Assembly (NCBI GenBank): GCA_023391695.1
Contig: JAEWAK010000037.1
Location: 1-64,000 of the forward strand
Length of the DNA stretch: 64,000 nt
Reading direction: 5' to 3'
From: Bacillota bacterium
GTDB taxonomy: Bacteria > Bacillota > Clostridia > Lachnospirales > Lachnospiraceae
Shown here: piece by piece, positions 1 through 8,209 of the stretch
Position numbering within the stretch: the first letter of the stretch is position 1
Layout: every line of letters starts with the position of its first letter
The notes under the pieces: model-generated
Database searches by the model: none
Told to the model about the DNA's origin: nothing
The model's input: the letters and a program-made list of their open reading frames with translations, nothing else
Position numbers and translations under genes: made by a program

Positions 1-125
1 TTCCACTTTGTGGGAGACAAGGAGCGATTTTGGGGGCGTAGCGGGTCTACGTTCCCAAAATTGCGACGCAGGATTCCGCAAAGTGGGGCGTTCAGAACGG
101 TGCAATGAGTTTTCAGACACGCCCT
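1..125. repeat. MITE-like inverted repeat A, copy 1 (left end cut by window)
   Basis: The same element is complete at 15358-15528. Shared features are a GGAGACAAGGAGCGATTTTG core, a GCGGGTCTACGTTCCCAAA segment, a CCGCAAAGT arm that pairs with the opposite arm, and the right terminus TTTTCAGACACGCCCT. The right terminus reads into the 3' end of the isomerase gene and supplies its last codons and stop. Confidence 0.75.
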
Positions 126-952
126 AAATAGGTTTTAATAATCTCTAAGTATTCTTCCGGATAAAAACCGATTTCCCCCTGGAATCTGGTAAGTGCTATC
201 AGACCGCCGTCTATTTCCGGTATGGAAGCAAGCATACCGGCATTGTCTGTTTTCAGTCCGCCGCCGTAGACAACCGGACACCCTTTGGCCACAGTTTTTA
301 TAAATCTTGCGATTTTCTCGATATATTCTTTATCCGGCGGTGTTTTTCCCGGCCCAATTGCCCATACCGGTTCATATGCGATGGCTACCCGGCTTAATTC
401 AACACCGTCCAAACCGGTTTCAAGCTGTTTTCTTAATACTTCCTGCCAGTTTTCCTGCTCGTCCGCACTTTCACCGATGCAGTATAATACCTTAAGTCCC
501 GCCGCAACCGCCGCTTTCACCTCTTTATTTAAAATCCGGTTTACCGCTTCGGTGTCCCTAATGCCGGCCTCTGCCAGTATGCCGTCTTTATCCCTTCTCT
601 CTTCACAGTGGCCGATTATGGTGCTTGTACATCCGATGGCTTTCATGGAATTGCCGGTCCTCTGCGTAGTGAAAGCTCCAAAATTGCCGCCTGCAGCCGT
701 ATCTTCTTTGTAAACCCCCTGGCTTCCGATTTCAAGGATCCCGTCTTTATCCAGGGCAGAGGCAGCTCCGAGCAAATGAGCTTCCGGCAGGAACATAACA
801 AATTCGACCTCCTCTTTATCATAAAGGTTTAATGTTTTTTTCGTATTATCTACTATATATTGTCCCCATTCTCCGGGAGCTGCTATACGGTTTACACCCC
901 CGAATTCCGCCGGGATATCAAATCTTTTTAAATTTAAGTAAATATGTTTCAC
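113..952 (-). CDS. Triosephosphate isomerase-like TIM-barrel isomerase, divergent
   Basis: A 279-residue member of the triosephosphate isomerase family, slightly longer than the usual 250. The catalytic set is visible: Lys9 in NLK, His115 in IGHCEERR and Glu194 in YEPVWAIGPGKT. The loops that hold the substrate phosphate in true TIM are changed: YGGSV is YGGGL (229-233) and the last GG loop (GALVGGASL in TIM) is GGLIALTRFQG. This suggests a sugar-phosphate isomerase acting on something other than glyceraldehyde 3-phosphate. EryH-type tetrulose-phosphate isomerases are a known precedent for TIM paralogues with new substrates. The gene points away from lacI at 1589 and flanks the aldolase/PFK island. 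The final codons and stop come from repeat A. Confidence 0.85.
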   Translation of the reverse strand: MKHIYLNLKRFDIPAEFGGVNRIAAPGEWGQYIVDNTKKTLNLYDKEEVEFVMFLPEAHLLGAASALDKDGILEIGSQGVYKEDTAAGGNFGAFTTQRTGNSMKAIGCTSTIIGHCEERRDKDGILAEAGIRDTEAVNRILNKEVKAAVAAGLKVLYCIGESADEQENWQEVLRKQLETGLDGVELSRVAIAYEPVWAIGPGKTPPDKEYIEKIARFIKTVAKGCPVVYGGGLKTDNAGMLASIPEIDGGLIALTRFQGEIGFYPEEYLEIIKTYLGRV

Positions 953-1088
953 TCGTCTTCATCCTTTCCTTACATTTTTCGTTTACATTCATAAATTAAT
1001 ATTAAGTTACTGATAATTCATGTTAATACCTTTAATCCGGAACTACTTGATGCAATCCCTCTTATGTATTGCCAGGTAAAAGCATTTT

Positions 1089-1137
1089 GCATTGCCGCAT
1101 GCGTGTTACCTATTACGCAGCAATGCCGCTTTTTTTT
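1089..1137 (+). terminator. Rho-independent terminator with no obvious upstream gene
   Basis: GCATTGC pairs with GCAATGC and TGCGT with ACGCA, followed by eight T residues on the + strand. No + strand gene precedes it, since the isomerase runs the other way. It may end a short leader or small RNA started near 960-1080. A tandem TTTATTTCTCATATC tract follows to about 1186. Confidence 0.6.
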
Positions 1138-1237
1138 ATTTCTCATATCTTTTTTTATTTCTCATATCTTTTCTTATTACGAGTAAATGATAACATACGC
1201 AAATAGAAAAACCTATGAATTTTCGTAAGTTTTTACA

Positions 1238-1247
1238 CAAACGTTTG
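1238..1247. promoter_or_regulatory. LacI-type operator candidate CAAACGTTTG
   Basis: A perfect 10-bp palindrome with a central CG, as in LacI/GalR operators. It lies between the divergent isomerase and lacI genes. The flank GCTTAAT is shared with the site at 3603, and further copies occur at 15213, 15792 and 15816. Confidence 0.55.
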
Positions 1248-1402
1248 CTTAATAAGCAGTCGAAATGTTACAATAGAATCGGTATAATAAACTTATCGGA
1301 AATTGGATCTGAAATTTCCGTTAAAAAGAGGCGATTTTCCGCTGTTTATCCGGCTATGGGATCACGATTCCTGTTCCGGCAGTATTGATGCATCCAGTTA
1401 AA

Positions 1403-1540
1403 ATTTCGTTACAGTCCAACCTTTCGGTGAATTGTAACAAATAATTTCGCGTGTGTTAAACCGGGATGTTATCTGATTGGAGCAGAGCGAGGTCACAAAA
1501 AACAACTCACAGTATCCATGGCTGAACTGTAACAATATTT
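1403..1540. repeat. Inverted-repeat element D, copy 1
   Basis: The left end AATTTCGTTACAGTCCAACC and the right end GGCTGAACTGTAACAATATT are imperfect inverted repeats. The right half, TTGGAGCAGAGCGAGGTCAC then AAAAAAC and AGTATCCA, recurs at 47311-47394. It lies in the leader of lacI and has no coding capacity. Confidence 0.55.
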
Positions 1541-1588
1541 AAAATGAAAATCCGTTAACAAGAACAACTTTCAATAGGAGGCCGTCCC

Positions 1589-2626
1589 ATGACTTTAAAA
1601 GAAATTGCAGATCTGGCAGGAGTTTCCGTATCTACCGTCTCCCGCGTTATCAATCACGGTAATACCAAAGTAGCCAGTCAGGAAGTGAAAGATACCATAT
1701 GGAGGATTATCAGGGAAACAAACTATATCCCGAATTCGGCAGCCAGAAATTTAAAACTGGGAAATGACTCCGGTAATTCCCAGCCCTCTGTCAAATCCAT
1801 CGGCTGCATTTTTGCCCGATCCAAAGATACGTTAAATGATCCCTTTTTCACCCAGATAGCAAGGGCTCTGGAACAGGAAGCCTTCCGGCAGGGTTATATT
1901 CTGAAGTATTCTTTCTCCGCTTATGACATGAATGATGCCAACACGTTTCATCTGATAACCACCAATCAGGTGAACGGAATTGCCGTATTGGGGAGATTTG
2001 ACAAGAACCTCTTAAACTTTATTAAAAAACAATATAAGCATGTAGTCTACACAGGACTTAACATCATAGATACCGACTTCGACCAGGTAATCTGCGACGG
2101 CTACCAGGCCTCCATTGCAGCAGTCAATTATCTTTACAAGCTGGGACATACTTCCATCGGATATGTGGGTGAGAAACATAAAGAACTGAGATACCAGGGT
2201 TATCTTGATGCCATGAATCAATTGAAATTACCGGTAACCAGGGAAAATATCATAGTTACACCGATCTCTTCCGAAGGGGGATATAACGGAGTAAAGGAAT
2301 TTTTAAAGAAAGACCTGCAGGCTACGGCCCTGTTCTGTGCCAATGACTTAACGGCAATCGGTGCCATGAAAGCCATAAAAGAAAAAGGTCTTAACATTCC
2401 TTCCGACCTGTCCATTATCAGCATAGACGATATTGACACAGCCCAGTATATGCCGCCCATGCTGACAACCATCCGGGTACCGATGGAGGAACTGGGTAAA
2501 ATGACAGCAAAGATTTTAATTGACCGCATTGAAAACGGGAAGACCCTTCCTATGAAAGTGGAACTGCCTTTTTCCATAATAACACGAGAAAGCTGTACCA
2601 CAAAAAATGAAAAATTTAAGAAATAA
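1589..2626 (+). CDS. LacI/GalR family transcriptional regulator
   Basis: A 345-residue LacI-family regulator with the standard build. The N-terminal helix-turn-helix (TLKEIADLAGVSVSTVSRVI, residues 2-21) and hinge helix (NSAARNLKLG) are followed by a periplasmic-binding-protein-like sugar sensor (residues 70-335; CANDLTAIGAMKAI is typical of the family). The ATG follows AATAGGAGGCC. It stands divergent from the isomerase, with an operator-like palindrome 340 bp upstream, and is followed at 84 bp by larC1. It probably senses a sugar or sugar phosphate of the neighbouring catabolic island and may act through the CAAACGTTTG sites. The ligand is unknown. Confidence 0.9.
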   Translation: MTLKEIADLAGVSVSTVSRVINHGNTKVASQEVKDTIWRIIRETNYIPNSAARNLKLGNDSGNSQPSVKSIGCIFARSKDTLNDPFFTQIARALEQEAFRQGYILKYSFSAYDMNDANTFHLITTNQVNGIAVLGRFDKNLLNFIKKQYKHVVYTGLNIIDTDFDQVICDGYQASIAAVNYLYKLGHTSIGYVGEKHKELRYQGYLDAMNQLKLPVTRENIIVTPISSEGGYNGVKEFLKKDLQATALFCANDLTAIGAMKAIKEKGLNIPSDLSIISIDDIDTAQYMPPMLTTIRVPMEELGKMTAKILIDRIENGKTLPMKVELPFSIITRESCTTKNEKFKK

Positions 2627-2709
2627 TTTCACAACGATTCAGTCACATAACTTGGATTGGGCATCGAAAATCCGCTCAAACCATAAATTCAAAGAAAGCA
2701 GGAACCAGT

Positions 2710-3525
2710 ATGAATGAAAATACCTTATATTTGGAATGTTATTCCGGTATCAGCGGGGATATGACCGTAGCAGCCTTACTTGATTTAGGCGCCGACAGGG
2801 AGGTATTACTTGACGGACTTAACAGTCTTAACGTTGACGGATATAAAATAAATATCAGCCGGACGGAAAAATCCGGCCTTGATGCCTGTGATTTTGACGT
2901 AATACTGGACGATGACCCGGATTTTGCGGACACTTCCGATTCCGACGAAAAATCACCGGAACATTTACATGTAAAACTTGGCCGTCATGAAAACAGGAAT
3001 CTGTATGATATTAATGCAATTATAGACCATTCTGCCATTTCGGCAAATGCGAAAGAAACAGCCGGGAAAATATTCCAGGTCGTTGCCATTGCCGAAGCGA
3101 AAGCCCATGGAAAACCCATCGAAAAAATCTATTTTCATGAAGTCGGTGCCGTAGATTCCATCGTGGATATCGTATCCGCCGCAATCTGCCTTGACGATCT
3201 TGGGATTAAAGAGGTTATCGTAACAGAAATTTATGACGGCACCGGACACATCAAATGCCGCCATGGTATGCTGCCCGTCCCGGTTCCGGCAGTTGTTAAT
3301 ATTGTTGCCGACTACAACATTCCCCTTCACATCACTTCCGTAAACGGGGAACTGGTTACACCGACAGGCGCTGCCATTGCCGCCGCCATCCGGACCAAAG
3401 ATAAGCTGCCGAAAGAATTTAAAATAATTAAAACCGGTCTGGGGGCCGGTAAACGGGAATATGAACAGCCAAGCATTTTACGTGCCATGATCATTGAGGA
3501 ATTATCTCAAGAGCAGTTATCTTAA
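2710..3525 (+). CDS. larC: Nickel-pincer cofactor biosynthesis protein LarC, N-terminal part only (LarC1)
   Basis: LarC inserts nickel into the pyridinium dithiocarboxylate precursor of the lactate-racemase cofactor. The 271 residues match the LarC1 half: LECYSGISGDM at the N-terminus, a His/Asp/Glu-rich stretch (about 70-100), HEVGAVDSIVDIVSA (about 142-156) and HGMLPVPVPAV. LarC of Lactobacillus plantarum is extended into LarC2 by a programmed frameshift. Here the frame stops at 3525 and only 147 bp separate it from the convergent PFK gene, too short for LarC2. No larA, larB or larE is in the window. Either this clade uses LarC1 alone, LarC2 lies elsewhere, or the gene is truncated. Confidence 0.85.
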   Translation: MNENTLYLECYSGISGDMTVAALLDLGADREVLLDGLNSLNVDGYKINISRTEKSGLDACDFDVILDDDPDFADTSDSDEKSPEHLHVKLGRHENRNLYDINAIIDHSAISANAKETAGKIFQVVAIAEAKAHGKPIEKIYFHEVGAVDSIVDIVSAAICLDDLGIKEVIVTEIYDGTGHIKCRHGMLPVPVPAVVNIVADYNIPLHITSVNGELVTPTGAAIAAAIRTKDKLPKEFKIIKTGLGAGKREYEQPSILRAMIIEELSQEQLS

Positions 3526-3602
3526 ACTGCCGGTTTTTTACCGGGCTTGATTTCAAGAGCTATATCCGTTTAAAGAACAATCTGTACCCGGTTTTATTTA
3601 AT

Positions 3603-3612
3603 CAAACGTCTG
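3603..3612. promoter_or_regulatory. LacI-type operator candidate CAAACGTCTG
   Basis: A one-mismatch form of the palindrome at 1238, with the same GCTTAAT flank. It lies between the convergent 3' ends of larC1 and the PFK gene, an odd place for a promoter operator. It could be a relic or could bind a regulator for DNA looping. Confidence 0.35.
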
Positions 3613-3672
3613 CTTAATTAAATCCCCCTGTACATGCGCACAGGGGGTATTTGGGGAGGTAGAACAACAAAT

Positions 3673-4839
3673 TCAGGTAATATTCTTAAAGCTGATAAAT
3701 GTATTTGATATATCTCCGATTAACGGTTTACACCAGTCGATAAATTCCTGGGTTACATCATTTCCTCTTTCATTAATATATTTCTCAGGAAGTATTCTTT
3801 CGTGGAGCATAACCTCTTCAACAGGTACCAGGCTGGTTTGAATCTGATATTCATCTCCCGGTATACGGTTAATGGCTACCATTACTCCCGTATTTTGTTC
3901 CAATACGGCATTTACGGCTTCCGCACCCACTAAGATTGCTTCGTTCCGGTCTGCCTCGGATTGAAGGGCTATGGAAGCTCTTCCGATAAGTCCCGGTTTT
4001 TCATTTCTGGCTTTGATGCCCAGTTTCTTGACCACCAGATTCGCCAGGTGGGAACTTACATCACCATAATAGACTGCCCTGTCGGACTTAAAGATGGGAG
4101 GAACAATGGATTCCCCGTCCTTATTCTTAAGTCCTTCACTGACTACCACCACAACTCCGCCCAGTTCCTCATGCAAGGCCTTTACATCTTCCAGAAATTC
4201 TTCTTCATCAAAGGGTCTTTCCGGCAGGTAAATTAAATGCGGCGCGTCCTTTTTATTCTTTCTTGCCAGTGCGGATGCGGCCGTAATCCATCCCGCATTC
4301 CGTCCCATTGCTTCAATCACGCATACGTGGATGGGCAGTGATTTCACGTCCTGTCCTATTTCCGCTGTTGTTACCGCTATGAATTTCGCCGCACTTGCAT
4401 ATCCCGGGGCATGGTCAATAATTGAGATATCGTTATCAATGGTTTTTGGTATGCCTGCAACATAAATCTCTTCGTCCTTACAGATTTTACTGACTTTTCC
4501 GCAGGTATCCATGGTTCCGTTCCCGCCGTTAAACAGAATATATTTGATGTTGTTTCTTTTAAAGATACCGGCCATACGGTCATAATCTTTCTGTTCCAGA
4601 GCATATCTGGAGGAACCAATTGCTGAGCCGGGGGTTTTTAGAAGTAATTCCAGCTTATCTTTGTCTGTTTTACTTAAGTCCAGAAAATTTTCATTTAAAA
4701 TGGCTTGTGAGCCACCGATTGCTCCATATATTTTATCGATCTTATCGCTCTTTTGTGCTTGTGTAATGGCTCCGTAGAGGGACGCATTAATAACAGCGGT
4801 AGGACCTCCGCCATGAACTATCAATAAATTACTTTTCAT
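3673..4839 (-). CDS. 6-phosphofructokinase family enzyme (ATP or PPi type unclear)
   Basis: A 388-residue phosphofructokinase-superfamily protein. It has the N-terminal GGGPTAVINAS phosphate loop (10-20), GGNG at 105-108, the catalytic PKTIDND at 131-137 and MGRNAGWIT. In ATP-dependent PFK the motifs are GGDG and PGTIDND; in PPi-dependent enzymes GGDD and PKTIDND. This protein combines the ATP-like Gly108 with the PPi-like Lys132, and Asn replaces the metal-binding Asp. Phosphoryl donor and sugar acceptor therefore cannot be read off. Lying 121 bp downstream of an aldolase gene, it may make the bisphosphate that the aldolase cleaves. Confidence 0.85.
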   Translation of the reverse strand: MKSNLLIVHGGGPTAVINASLYGAITQAQKSDKIDKIYGAIGGSQAILNENFLDLSKTDKDKLELLLKTPGSAIGSSRYALEQKDYDRMAGIFKRNNIKYILFNGGNGTMDTCGKVSKICKDEEIYVAGIPKTIDNDISIIDHAPGYASAAKFIAVTTAEIGQDVKSLPIHVCVIEAMGRNAGWITAASALARKNKKDAPHLIYLPERPFDEEEFLEDVKALHEELGGVVVVVSEGLKNKDGESIVPPIFKSDRAVYYGDVSSHLANLVVKKLGIKARNEKPGLIGRASIALQSEADRNEAILVGAEAVNAVLEQNTGVMVAINRIPGDEYQIQTSLVPVEEVMLHERILPEKYINERGNDVTQEFIDWCKPLIGDISNTFISFKNIT

Positions 4840-4960
4840 AATTTTTTCCTCACGATCTTTTTTGACCGAAATTATAAATTTTTAGCTTAAATCTTTTAAA
4901 GTTTCTCTGTTATTATATTGCCGAGTCCACAGACTGTATTGGACTTTTGACCATCATATA

Positions 4961-6124
4961 TTATAAAGCTGCATCTATTTTCTTATAACGTTCTGCCATT
5001 TCCTCCAGCGAAACGTGTTCTACAAGCGGTGCTTTCCCCAAGGAACCAAATTCCGTAATCAGGCCGCCTACCGCTTCCTTTACACCCCGTTCCATGCAAT
5101 CCACAATAGCCGCTACCTCCTCATCCGGTACCGTTCCATACATGACCGTATCCATAATCGGCGTTAGGAATACCCTTGGATCAAACTGGTCTTTCTTTTC
5201 TTCCAGCAGGCTATAAATTTCTCCTATGGAAGAACTTTTTTGTTTTTGCGGATTAAGGGTAAAATATTCTCTCATATTTCTTGTTACTGCCAGACGGATA
5301 TCCGTATCCACATTGATTTTTCCAATGCCGCAGGGTATGGCCTGTTTCAGCTCATCCACCGATATGCCGTATGCATTTTGCACCTTCCCGCCCAGGGAAT
5401 TTATTTCATTCACTATATACTGGGGAACCGTAGAAGAACCATGGGATACCAAAACTCCGAACATATTCTCATGATTTAAACATTCCTTAATTGCGATCAC
5501 AATTTCTTTTCTTAATTTTACATCTTTTCCTTTGGATGCACCATGCATGGTACCATACGAAATGGCAAGGCAGTCAACACCCGTTTTACGGAAAAATTCC
5601 ACCGCCCTTAAGGGATTTGTATAAGTGGAATCCTGTGCAAATACATGATCCTCCACACCTGCTAAAACTCCCAGTTCCCCTTCTACGCTGACACCTCTTT
5701 TGTGGGCATATTTTACGACTTCCCTGGTCAGCTCCACATTCTGTTCAAAGGTCAGGGAAGACCCATCTATCATAACGGAAGTATATCCCCCGTCAATTGC
5801 CGCCTTTACCGAATCAAAGTCTTTTCCGTGATCCAGGTGAAGGACTACGGGTATGGCAGAATTTTCGCCGCATTTCCTGACTTCCTCCGCAATGATCCTG
5901 GCACCCAGCTTTTTATCCTCCAGGGTGGCATTCAGAAAATCCTTACGTCCTCCCATAAATCCGTTGGCAAGGTCCGCTCCCTGCAATATGGCTGCCGAAC
6001 GAAACATTTCATGAACCTCGATTACTGCTTTTGCCTGCGCAATTGCATTTACGTTAAACGCTCCCTGTGCAAAGCGGTATCTATCTGTAGCCTCTAATAA
6101 AGGCCGTAATGGTATCAAAGGCAT
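4961..6124 (-). CDS. Class II fructose-bisphosphate aldolase family protein
   Basis: A zinc-dependent class II aldolase of 387 residues. Seen motifs are LHLDHGKD (catalytic Asp and first zinc His), GELG, TMHGAS and VSHGSS (further zinc ligands), and the phosphate-binding KINVDTDIRLA near residue 290. These are closer to fructose-bisphosphate aldolase than to the GatY-like aldolase at 7336. It starts 18 bp after the LacI gene and is probably co-transcribed with it, with the PFK gene next. Together they suggest phosphorylation and aldol cleavage of a ketose phosphate. The exact bisphosphate is not known. Confidence 0.9.
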   Translation of the reverse strand: MPLIPLRPLLEATDRYRFAQGAFNVNAIAQAKAVIEVHEMFRSAAILQGADLANGFMGGRKDFLNATLEDKKLGARIIAEEVRKCGENSAIPVVLHLDHGKDFDSVKAAIDGGYTSVMIDGSSLTFEQNVELTREVVKYAHKRGVSVEGELGVLAGVEDHVFAQDSTYTNPLRAVEFFRKTGVDCLAISYGTMHGASKGKDVKLRKEIVIAIKECLNHENMFGVLVSHGSSTVPQYIVNEINSLGGKVQNAYGISVDELKQAIPCGIGKINVDTDIRLAVTRNMREYFTLNPQKQKSSSIGEIYSLLEEKKDQFDPRVFLTPIMDTVMYGTVPDEEVAAIVDCMERGVKEAVGGLITEFGSLGKAPLVEHVSLEEMAERYKKIDAAL

Positions 6125-6142
6125 TAAATTTTCTCCTCTCCT

Positions 6143-7171
6143 TTACTGTGTTAACCCGGAATCCGTACTATGTCTTATAACCAATTCCGTGGAAAACTTC
6201 ATCATATCAGGAACAGCCGGCTCCGTATGCATTCTGTATAACATGTCAATTGCCGCCTCCGCAATCTTTTCCTCCTGCATTCTTACCGACGTAAGTGTAG
6301 GCGTAACCAGCCGGCACACACTGGAATCATCGAATCCGACCACTCCGATCTCCGACGGTACTTTCATTCCCTTACTGATTACCGCATTCATTGCGATACA
6401 TGCCATTTTATCATTTCTTCCAAGAATTGCATCCACCGAATGATTTTTTAAATATTCCTCCAGCTTTTCCCGTACCTGGTCTTCCGTACCGCATCCGGTA
6501 ATAATATGATTTTCATAGTCTAACCCGTATTCCTCCATCTGGTGTACATATCCCCGGTAACGGAAATCGGACATGGTACTGAAATGATTTCTGTTGGAAA
6601 TACGATCTATGTAAATAATATTCCTTCTTCCCTGGTTATAAAAATATTTTACGCAATCCCTCGCTCCCTGATAGAGTCCCGTATCCAGCTTTGCCACACC
6701 GTCTACCGAGTCATAGTCCCTGGAAACCAGAACAACTACCGGAATACCGGCATTTACAAGTTCTTCAATATATTCATCTTTAAAACTGATGGAACTGATG
6801 ATAACACCGTCAAATCTTCTGCTGATAATGGACCGGATCAATTCCGGCTGGTTCCGGTTTGCGCACAGGCTGACAACATAGCCCTTCTCATATGCAAACT
6901 TATCCATCTCTCCCACCAGAATTCCAAAACGTTCATTTGAGGTATTTTCCACAATAAAAATAATATGTTTGCTTCCTTTTCCCTTAAGTGCCCTGGCTAA
7001 TGTATTCGGCGTATAATTCAGTTCTTTCACTGCTTTTAATACCCGGTCCCTTTTGTCCTTGTCCACATACCGGTTATTATTCAGTACATAAGAAACTACG
7101 GTTACGCTTACACCGGCTTTTTTTGCAACATCAGCTCTTGTAACATAGGAAAATTCTTTCTTTTTCTTCAT
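6143..7171 (-). CDS. LacI/GalR family transcriptional regulator (second in island)
   Basis: A 342-residue LacI-family regulator: helix-turn-helix RADVAKKAGVSVTVVSYVLN (residues 13-32), hinge PNTLARALKGKG, and a sugar-binding core ending in TSVRMQEEKIAEAAIDML. The ATG has an AAGGGGATAACTT ribosome site. It is co-directional with, and 18 bp from, the aldolase gene it probably controls. An AAGCGCTT palindrome at 7291-7298 in its upstream gap could be its own operator. With the regulator at 1589 the island has two LacI proteins; which one reads the CAAACGTTTG sites is not determinable here. Confidence 0.9.
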   Translation of the reverse strand: MKKKKEFSYVTRADVAKKAGVSVTVVSYVLNNNRYVDKDKRDRVLKAVKELNYTPNTLARALKGKGSKHIIFIVENTSNERFGILVGEMDKFAYEKGYVVSLCANRNQPELIRSIISRRFDGVIISSISFKDEYIEELVNAGIPVVVLVSRDYDSVDGVAKLDTGLYQGARDCVKYFYNQGRRNIIYIDRISNRNHFSTMSDFRYRGYVHQMEEYGLDYENHIITGCGTEDQVREKLEEYLKNHSVDAILGRNDKMACIAMNAVISKGMKVPSEIGVVGFDDSSVCRLVTPTLTSVRMQEEKIAEAAIDMLYRMHTEPAVPDMMKFSTELVIRHSTDSGLTQ

Positions 7172-7335
7172 AAGTTATCCCCTTATAAACAAAACCCTTC
7201 CATATAAAGTTTGATATCTATTATCATACTTCATTTAGACACCTGTATCAATAATAAATTTCCATGGTAAATATTCATCTGACCGGTTTAAAGCGCTTAT
7301 TTCCATTCCGCTTTGCCCCAGGTTCATAACTTAAA

Positions 7336-8190
7336 TCAGGTCTTACCCTCTGATCCGGCAAGTAAGATGATCTTTTTTATATCTTCCTTAAGCGAGTCGG
7401 ATGCATATTGGGACAGTTTCCATGCATGTCCCTGGTCAATACCGTTCTTTAAGCCTTCTTCCAGATACCTGACATACTGGTAACGCAGCTGTGTACCGAA
7501 ATTTATCTTCGCTACTCCGCAGTTTAAAGATCTGCGTATCAGTTTTTCATCCATACCGGTACATCCATGAAGGACAAACGGGATATCTGTAAATTCCCTG
7601 CATTTTTCCAGTATTTCAACATCGATATCCACTTCCCCTTTATAAAAACCATGGGCATTGCCTATGCTGATGGCCAGGGAATCCGGCTGACACAAATCCA
7701 GATATTTTTTCACCAGGTCAGGATCTGCTTTATTGGAACTCCCTGTTAATCTGCCCTGATCATCCAGGCGGGCAAGTTCCCCTATCTCAGCCTCAACCGG
7801 TACTTCAACGGCATGGCAGATCTTAAGGATCTCATTAGTAGCCCTGGCATTGTCTTCCACACTCAGCATGGAACCGTCAAACATAATGGAAGTAAAGCCG
7901 ATTTTCAGCATCTGTACACATTCTTCCAGGCTTATACCGTGGTCCAGGTGAACAGCTACCGGCACACTGACCTGCTCCGCCATCCATTTTGCGGTCTCAT
8001 AAAACCATTCATGGCCCGAATAAGCCGCTGTAGAAGTATAATGTGCCAAAATAATGGGAGAACGCAGTTCTTCCGCTGCCAAACAGATGGCACGTATCAT
8101 ATCATACGTCCCGCCCTGCGTATTTATGGCAGGTACCGCATAATGTCCCGCATATGCTTTTTTCAGCATCTGCACTGTAGTAGTAAGCAT
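7336..8190 (-). CDS. Class II ketose-bisphosphate aldolase (GatY/KbaY-like)
   Basis: A 284-residue class II aldolase, the usual length for tagatose-bisphosphate aldolases. It shows VAVHLDHGISLEEC (catalytic Asp, zinc His), EAEIGELA, GNAHGFYKG and VLHGCTG. The phosphate site reads INFGTQLR instead of the INxDTDLR of fructose-bisphosphate aldolase, so the substrate probably differs. The chosen ATG (MLTTTVQML) follows GGGGTGAGAAA; a longer frame to 8217 lacks a ribosome site and overlaps the preceding gene. It is the last gene of the transporter/dehydrogenase operon, 19 bp after the zinc dehydrogenase. Confidence 0.88.
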   Translation of the reverse strand: MLTTTVQMLKKAYAGHYAVPAINTQGGTYDMIRAICLAAEELRSPIILAHYTSTAAYSGHEWFYETAKWMAEQVSVPVAVHLDHGISLEECVQMLKIGFTSIMFDGSMLSVEDNARATNEILKICHAVEVPVEAEIGELARLDDQGRLTGSSNKADPDLVKKYLDLCQPDSLAISIGNAHGFYKGEVDIDVEILEKCREFTDIPFVLHGCTGMDEKLIRRSLNCGVAKINFGTQLRYQYVRYLEEGLKNGIDQGHAWKLSQYASDSLKEDIKKIILLAGSEGKT

Positions 8191-8209
8191 TTTCTCACCC
8201 CGCTGTCTT

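Noticed and set aside
3480..3672. LarC2 produced by a programmed frameshift after larC1
   Set aside because: The 147 bp before the convergent PFK gene is too short for LarC2 and no matching frame was seen.
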